DNA from: Rutidosis leptorrhynchoides
Taxonomy: Eukaryota > Streptophyta > Magnoliopsida > Asterales > Asteraceae
Direction of reading: 5' to 3'
DNA length: 64,000 bases
Assembly (NCBI RefSeq): GCF_046630445.1
Contig: NC_092341.1
Location: 291,752,501-291,816,500, forward strand
Translations under genes and position numbers: made by a program
Shown: positions 59,616-64,000 of the stretch, piece after piece
Position numbering within the stretch: position 1 is the stretch's first letter
Layout: each line of letters opens with the position of its first letter
Notes under the pieces: model-generated
The model's database searches: none
What the model was told of the DNA's origin: nothing
What the model saw: only the letters and a program-made list of their open reading frames with translations

Positions 59616-59883
59616 TTCGGGAACTTGTGAATCTTGCCAATATATATTCGACTCTTCGTTATTATTAGGTGAGTCAATGGGATTTGTGCTAGAGGTAGAT
59701 ATCTATCACACAATATCAAACATGTTAAGAGATTAATATATCACATAATATTTACATGTTAATAATATATAGTTTCCAACAAAAATGTTAAAGAAAACAC
59801 GGTCGATGTCCAGACTTACTAATGCATCCTAACAAACTCGATAAGACACACTAATGCAAATTTTCTGGTTCTCTAAGACCAAC
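59616..59883 (-). mobile_element. Chromovirus leader between PBS and accessory ORF
   Basis: Internal DNA of the outer chromovirus left of its PBS. The part next to the Athila insertion (59616 to about 59690) encodes, in minus sense, the start of the acidic accessory ORF. Confidence 0.75.
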
Positions 59884-59895
59884 GCTCTGATACCA
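59884..59895 (-). other. Primer-binding site of outer chromovirus (tRNA-Met)
   Basis: The minus sense reads TGGTATCAGAGC two bases after the LTR end, a perfect match to the initiator tRNA-Met PBS. Confirms that 59898-63357 is the 5' LTR of the minus-strand element whose 3' LTR is at 32856. Confidence 0.9.
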
Positions 59896-59897
59896 AC

Positions 59898-62800
59898 TGA
59901 AATGTCCTGTTTATATTGATTATAAACGTTCCATATTAATTGATTTCGTTGCGAGGTTTTGACCTCTATATGAGACGTTTTTCAAAGACTGCATTCATTT
60001 TTAAAACAATCATAACCTTTATTTTATCAATAAAGGTTTTAAAAACATTACGTAGATTATCAAATAATGATAATCTAAAATATACTGTTTACACACGACC
60101 ATTACATAATGGTTTACAATAGAAATATATTACATCGACATATGTTTCTTGAATGCAGTTTTTACACAATATCATACAAACATGGACTCCAAATCTTGTC
60201 CTTATTTTAGTATGCAACAGCGGAAGCTCTTAATATTCACCTGAGAATAAACATGCTTTAAACGTCAATAAAAATGTTGGTGAGTTATAGGTTTAACCTA
60301 TATATATCAAATCATAACAATAGACTACAAGATTTCATATTTCAATACACATCCCTTACATAGAGATAAAAATCATTCATATGGTGAACACCTGGTAACC
60401 GACATTAACAAGATACATATATAAGAATATCCCCATCATTCAGGGACACCCTTCGGATATGATATAAATTTCGAAGTACTAAAGCATCCGGTACTTTAGA
60501 TGGGGTTTGTTAGGCACAATAGATCTATCTTTAGAATTCGCGTCCATTAGGGTGTCTGTTCCCTAATTCTTAGATTACCAGACTTAATAAAAAGGGGCAT
60601 ATTCGATTTCAATAATTCAACCATAGAATGTAGTTTCACGTATTTGTGTGTATTTTGTAAATTATTTATAAAACCTGCATGTAATCTCATCCCAAAAATA
60701 TTAGATTTTAAAAGTGGGACTATAACTCACTTTCACAGATATTTCCTTCCTCGAAAATAAGACTTGGCCACGGATCGATTCACGAACATATACAAATATG
60801 TACATATATATCAAAGTATGATCAAAATATAATTATAACCATTTTTATTATGTTTTAAAGATTTGAGTGTATTAAGTCAGCTGTCCTCGTTAGTAACCTA
60901 CAACTAGTTGTCCACAATTAGATGTACAGAAATAAATCGATATATATTATCTTGAATCAATCCACGACCCAGTGTATACACATCTCAGGCTAGATCACAA
61001 CACAAAGTATATATATTTTTGGAATCAACCTCAACCCTGTATAGCTAACTCCAACATTACTGCATATAGAGTGTCTATGGTTGTTCCAAATAATATATAT
61101 ACATGGGTCTATATGATATGTCAAAACATTTGCATACGTGTCTATGGTATCCCAATATTACATAATATATTAGAATACATGTATAATACAATATAAGTTA
61201 GCTAGGATATGATTTGTATAGATTTGTTAAACATTTCCCGTAGCTAAAAAGATCAAAAATATCCAATCTTGTTTTACCCATAACTTCTTCATTTTAAATC
61301 CGTTTTGAGTGAATCAAATTGCTATGGTTTCATATTGAACTCTAATTTAAGAATACAAACAGCAAAAGTATATGTTTATAGTCGGAAATTTAAGTTACAT
61401 GTCAATTACTAAAGAGGTAGTCATTTCCGTCGAAAGAACGACATCTTGATGACCATTTTGAAAAACATACTTTCACTTTGAGTTTAACCAAGATTTTTGG
61501 ATATAGTTTCATGTTCATATGAAAAATCATTTTCCCAGAAGAACAACTTTTAAATCAAAGTTTATCATAGTTTTAATTATCCAAACCAAAACAGCCCCCG
61601 GTTTCACTACGACGGCGTATATCCGATTTTATGGTGTTCATCGTGTTTTTAGGTTTTAAATAATTAAGTTAGCATATCATATAGATATAGAACATGTGTT
61701 TAGTTGATTTTAAAAGTCAAGTTAGAAGGATTAACTTTTGTTTGCGAACAAGTTTAGAATTAACTAAACTATGTTCTAGTGATTACAAGTTTAAACCTTC
61801 GAATAAGATAGCTTTATATGTATGAATCAAATGATATTATGAACATCATTACTACCTTAAGTTTTCTGGATAAAACTACTGGAAATGAGAAAAATGGATC
61901 TAGCTTCAAAGGATCCTTGGATGGCTTGAAAGTTCTTGAAGCAGAATCATGACACGAAAACAGTTCAAGTAAGATTTTCACTCGAAATAAGATTGTTATA
62001 GTTGTAGAAATTGAATCAAAGTTTGAATATGAATATTACCTTGAATTAGAAAGATAACGTACTGTAAATAACAAAGGTTCCTTGATCTTAGATGATTACT
62101 TGGAATGGATTAGAAAGCTTGGAAGTAAACTTGCAAACTTGGTAGTATTCTTGATTTTTATGAAACTATACTTATGGAATTTATGAAGAATACTTAGAAC
62201 TTGAAGATGGAACTTGAGAGAGATTAATTAGATGAATAAAATTGAAGAATTAAAGTGTTTATAGGTGTTTTTGGTCGTTGGTATATGGATTAGATATAAA
62301 GGATATGTAATTTTGTTTTCATGTAAATAAGTCTTGAATGATTACTAATATTTTTGTAGTTTTATGAGATATTTCATGCTAGTTGCCAAATGATGGTTCC
62401 AACATGTGTTAGGTGACTCATATGGGCTGCTAAGAGCTGATCATTGGAGTGTATATACCAATAGTACATACATCTAAAAGCTGTGTATTGTACGAGTACA
62501 AATACGGGTGCATACGAGTAGAATTGTTGATGAAACTGAACGAAGATGTAATTGTAAGCATTTTTGTTAAGTAGAAGTACTTTGATATGTATCTTGAAGT
62601 CTTTCAAAAGTGTAAGAATACATATCAAAACACAACATGTATATACATTCTAATGGAGTCGTTAAGTCTTCGTTAGTTGTTACATGTAAGTGTTGTTTTG
62701 AAACCTTTAAGTTAACGATCTTAATTAATGTTGTTAACCCAATGTTTATTATATCAAATGAGATGTTAAATTATTATATTATCATGATATTATGATGTAT

Positions 62801-63357
62801 GAATATCTTTTAATATGATATATATATTAAAATATCGTTACAACGATAATCGTTACATATAAGTCTTGTTTCGTAATTCTTGAGTTAGTAGTCTTGTTTT
62901 TTACATATGTAGTTCATTGTTAACACACTTAATAATATATTTAAATATCATTTTATCATGTTAAATATAGTGTATCAATATCTTAATATGATATATATGT
63001 ATTTAGTAGACGTTATCATAACGATAATCGTTATATATATCATTTCGAGTTTCTTAACTTAGTAATCTCATTTCGTATGTATATCACACATTGTTAATGT
63101 ATTTAGTGAGATACTTACTCATCATAATCTTATGTCAACCATATATATATGTCTATATATACCACAACATGTAGTTTTTACAATTTTGTAACGTTCGTGA
63201 ATCGCCGGTCAACTTGGGTGATCAATTGTCTATATGAAACTTATTTCATTTAATCAAGTCTTAACAAGTTTATTGCTTAACACATTGGAAACATTTAGTC
63301 ATGTAAATATTAATCTCAATTAATATATATAAACATGGAAAAGTTCGGGTCACTACA
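59898..63357 (-). mobile_element. 5' LTR of outer chromovirus (3.46 kb, full length)
   Basis: Minus sense TGTAGTGACCCGAAC at 63357 to GACATTTCA at 59898. It matches the 3' LTR apart from the extra 850 bp at 60681-61530 and scattered substitutions. Contains no coding motif. Confidence 0.93.
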
Positions 63358-63963
63358 ACACAAGAAGCAACACGGAAAATCCTGTAGAGGCAGCAACAAA
63401 AAGACTTATTAAAATTCATTGTGTTTTGCTACTTCATGAGCAACACGATTTTGCTACTCTTTGTGCAACATGGTTTTGCTACTCCATTGGTAACAAGGAT
63501 TTGCTACTCCCTCTTAGAGGTAGCAAGAAAAACACTTGACACGAAAAGTGTACTGTACAAGTTTTAGTAGAATACGAAAAGAGTATTCCTCTAACCACTT
63601 ATGATATATTTTTGGAAATAATAAGTTTTGTTTATGGAAAAGATTATTATACTAACCACTTTGAATATTATGAGAGATATTTATGGAGAGTCAATTTGCG
63701 TCTATATATACATAGACGATTATTCATGAGAGATGCACAATATGAAATTCAAAATACTATTCTGCAAACTGTTCTTGTTTTTTGCTGAAAACAAGAACAT
63801 AACATCCGTCTTATCCCAAAGTGATATTCGTGTAACCCATGCAATAAGGATTGAATAATTACTTTCAGAAAGTAATACCATGATTCAGTGATTTATCCAG
63901 TTAACGATTATTTTACCCTACACGAAAAGTTAAAACCTCCAACACTATGTATATAATATAATA

Positions 63964-64000
63964 TGTGACAACCCGAAAATTTCTGACCAAATTTAAACTT
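63964..64000 (+). mobile_element. Start of another family A LTR, plus orientation
   Basis: TGTGACAACCCGAAAATTTC and the following bases to the window end match the opening of the family A LTR at 7905 (minus strand), with three or four differences over ~37 bp. The copy lies 20 bp beyond the copia LTR end and continues outside the window. Confidence 0.7.

Larger units (their letters stand above)
30560..63944 (+). mobile_element. Copia 3' LTR, split in three by nested insertions
   Basis: The LTR begins TGTTGGA (30560) and ends TCCAACA (63944), a perfect 7-bp terminal inversion. Its true pieces are 30560-30905, 32785-32855 and 63358-63944, about 1.0 kb in total. The breaks are a solo LTR (30906-32779) and a chromovirus (32856-63357). 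The flanking text on both sides of each insert shares the gaggcagcacaagaa-type repeats of this LTR, which supports the reconstruction. Confidence 0.8.

Noticed and set aside
1-64000. CRISPR array, operon or bacterial-type system
   Set aside because: Introns, plant retroelements and eukaryotic genes make this nuclear plant DNA; the spaced repeats found lack CRISPR structure.

Overview
This is AT-rich nuclear DNA of a flowering plant. It carries two ordinary protein-coding genes with plant-type introns, set in a deep stack of LTR retrotransposons. The retroelement types and the coiled-coil gene point to a eudicot, most likely an asterid such as Asteraceae; this is inference, as no species-specific marker was found.

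Layout. (1) 1-7905: the 5' end of a minus-strand Ty3/gypsy element: degenerate internal DNA, an initiator-Met-tRNA primer-binding site at 4087-4103 and one long LTR at 4106-7905. (2) 7906-11400: a probable copia LTR fragment, a hAT-type MITE with an 8-bp target duplication, and the upstream region of gene 1. (3) 11423-20164 (+): a nine-coding-exon gene for a ~1,941-residue protein with an NT-C2 domain and a very long coiled coil (At1g22060-like). Its introns hold a tRNA-derived SINE, a Stowaway MITE and a hAT-like repeat. A 24-codon uORF, created by splicing, ends in a TAATG overlap with the main start. (4) 23690-25726 (-): the intronless coding region of translation release factor eRF1, with a leader intron. 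Its stop codon sits in a TMV-like readthrough context, followed by an open extension and a likely 3'-UTR intron. (5) 25800-28050: intergenic, with possible foldback DNA and a microsatellite. (6) 28053-30559: remains of a LINE, an LTR-like segment and a Ty1/copia RNase H region.

(7) 30560-63944 is one copia 3' LTR split by nested insertions. It holds a solo Athila-type LTR (30906-32779, perfect 5-bp TSD aggca) and a complete but dead minus-strand chromovirus (32856-63357). Inside the chromovirus sits a younger minus-strand Athila element (41703-59615, perfect 5-bp TSD ttcgg, LTRs about 99% alike by eye). The order of events is therefore copia, then the solo-LTR element and the chromovirus (mutual order unresolved), then Athila. 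At 63964 another LTR of the region-1 family begins, in the opposite orientation.

Most notable points: the chromovirus carries an intact F-box ORF and an acidic ORF upstream of gag; the Athila has a second aspartic-protease domain fused downstream of its integrase; the Athila LTRs and internal spacers share paired GC-rich near-palindromes; and eRF1 shows the signature of the known plant readthrough/NMD autoregulatory circuit. All retroelement polyproteins carry stops or frameshifts, so none looks autonomous today.
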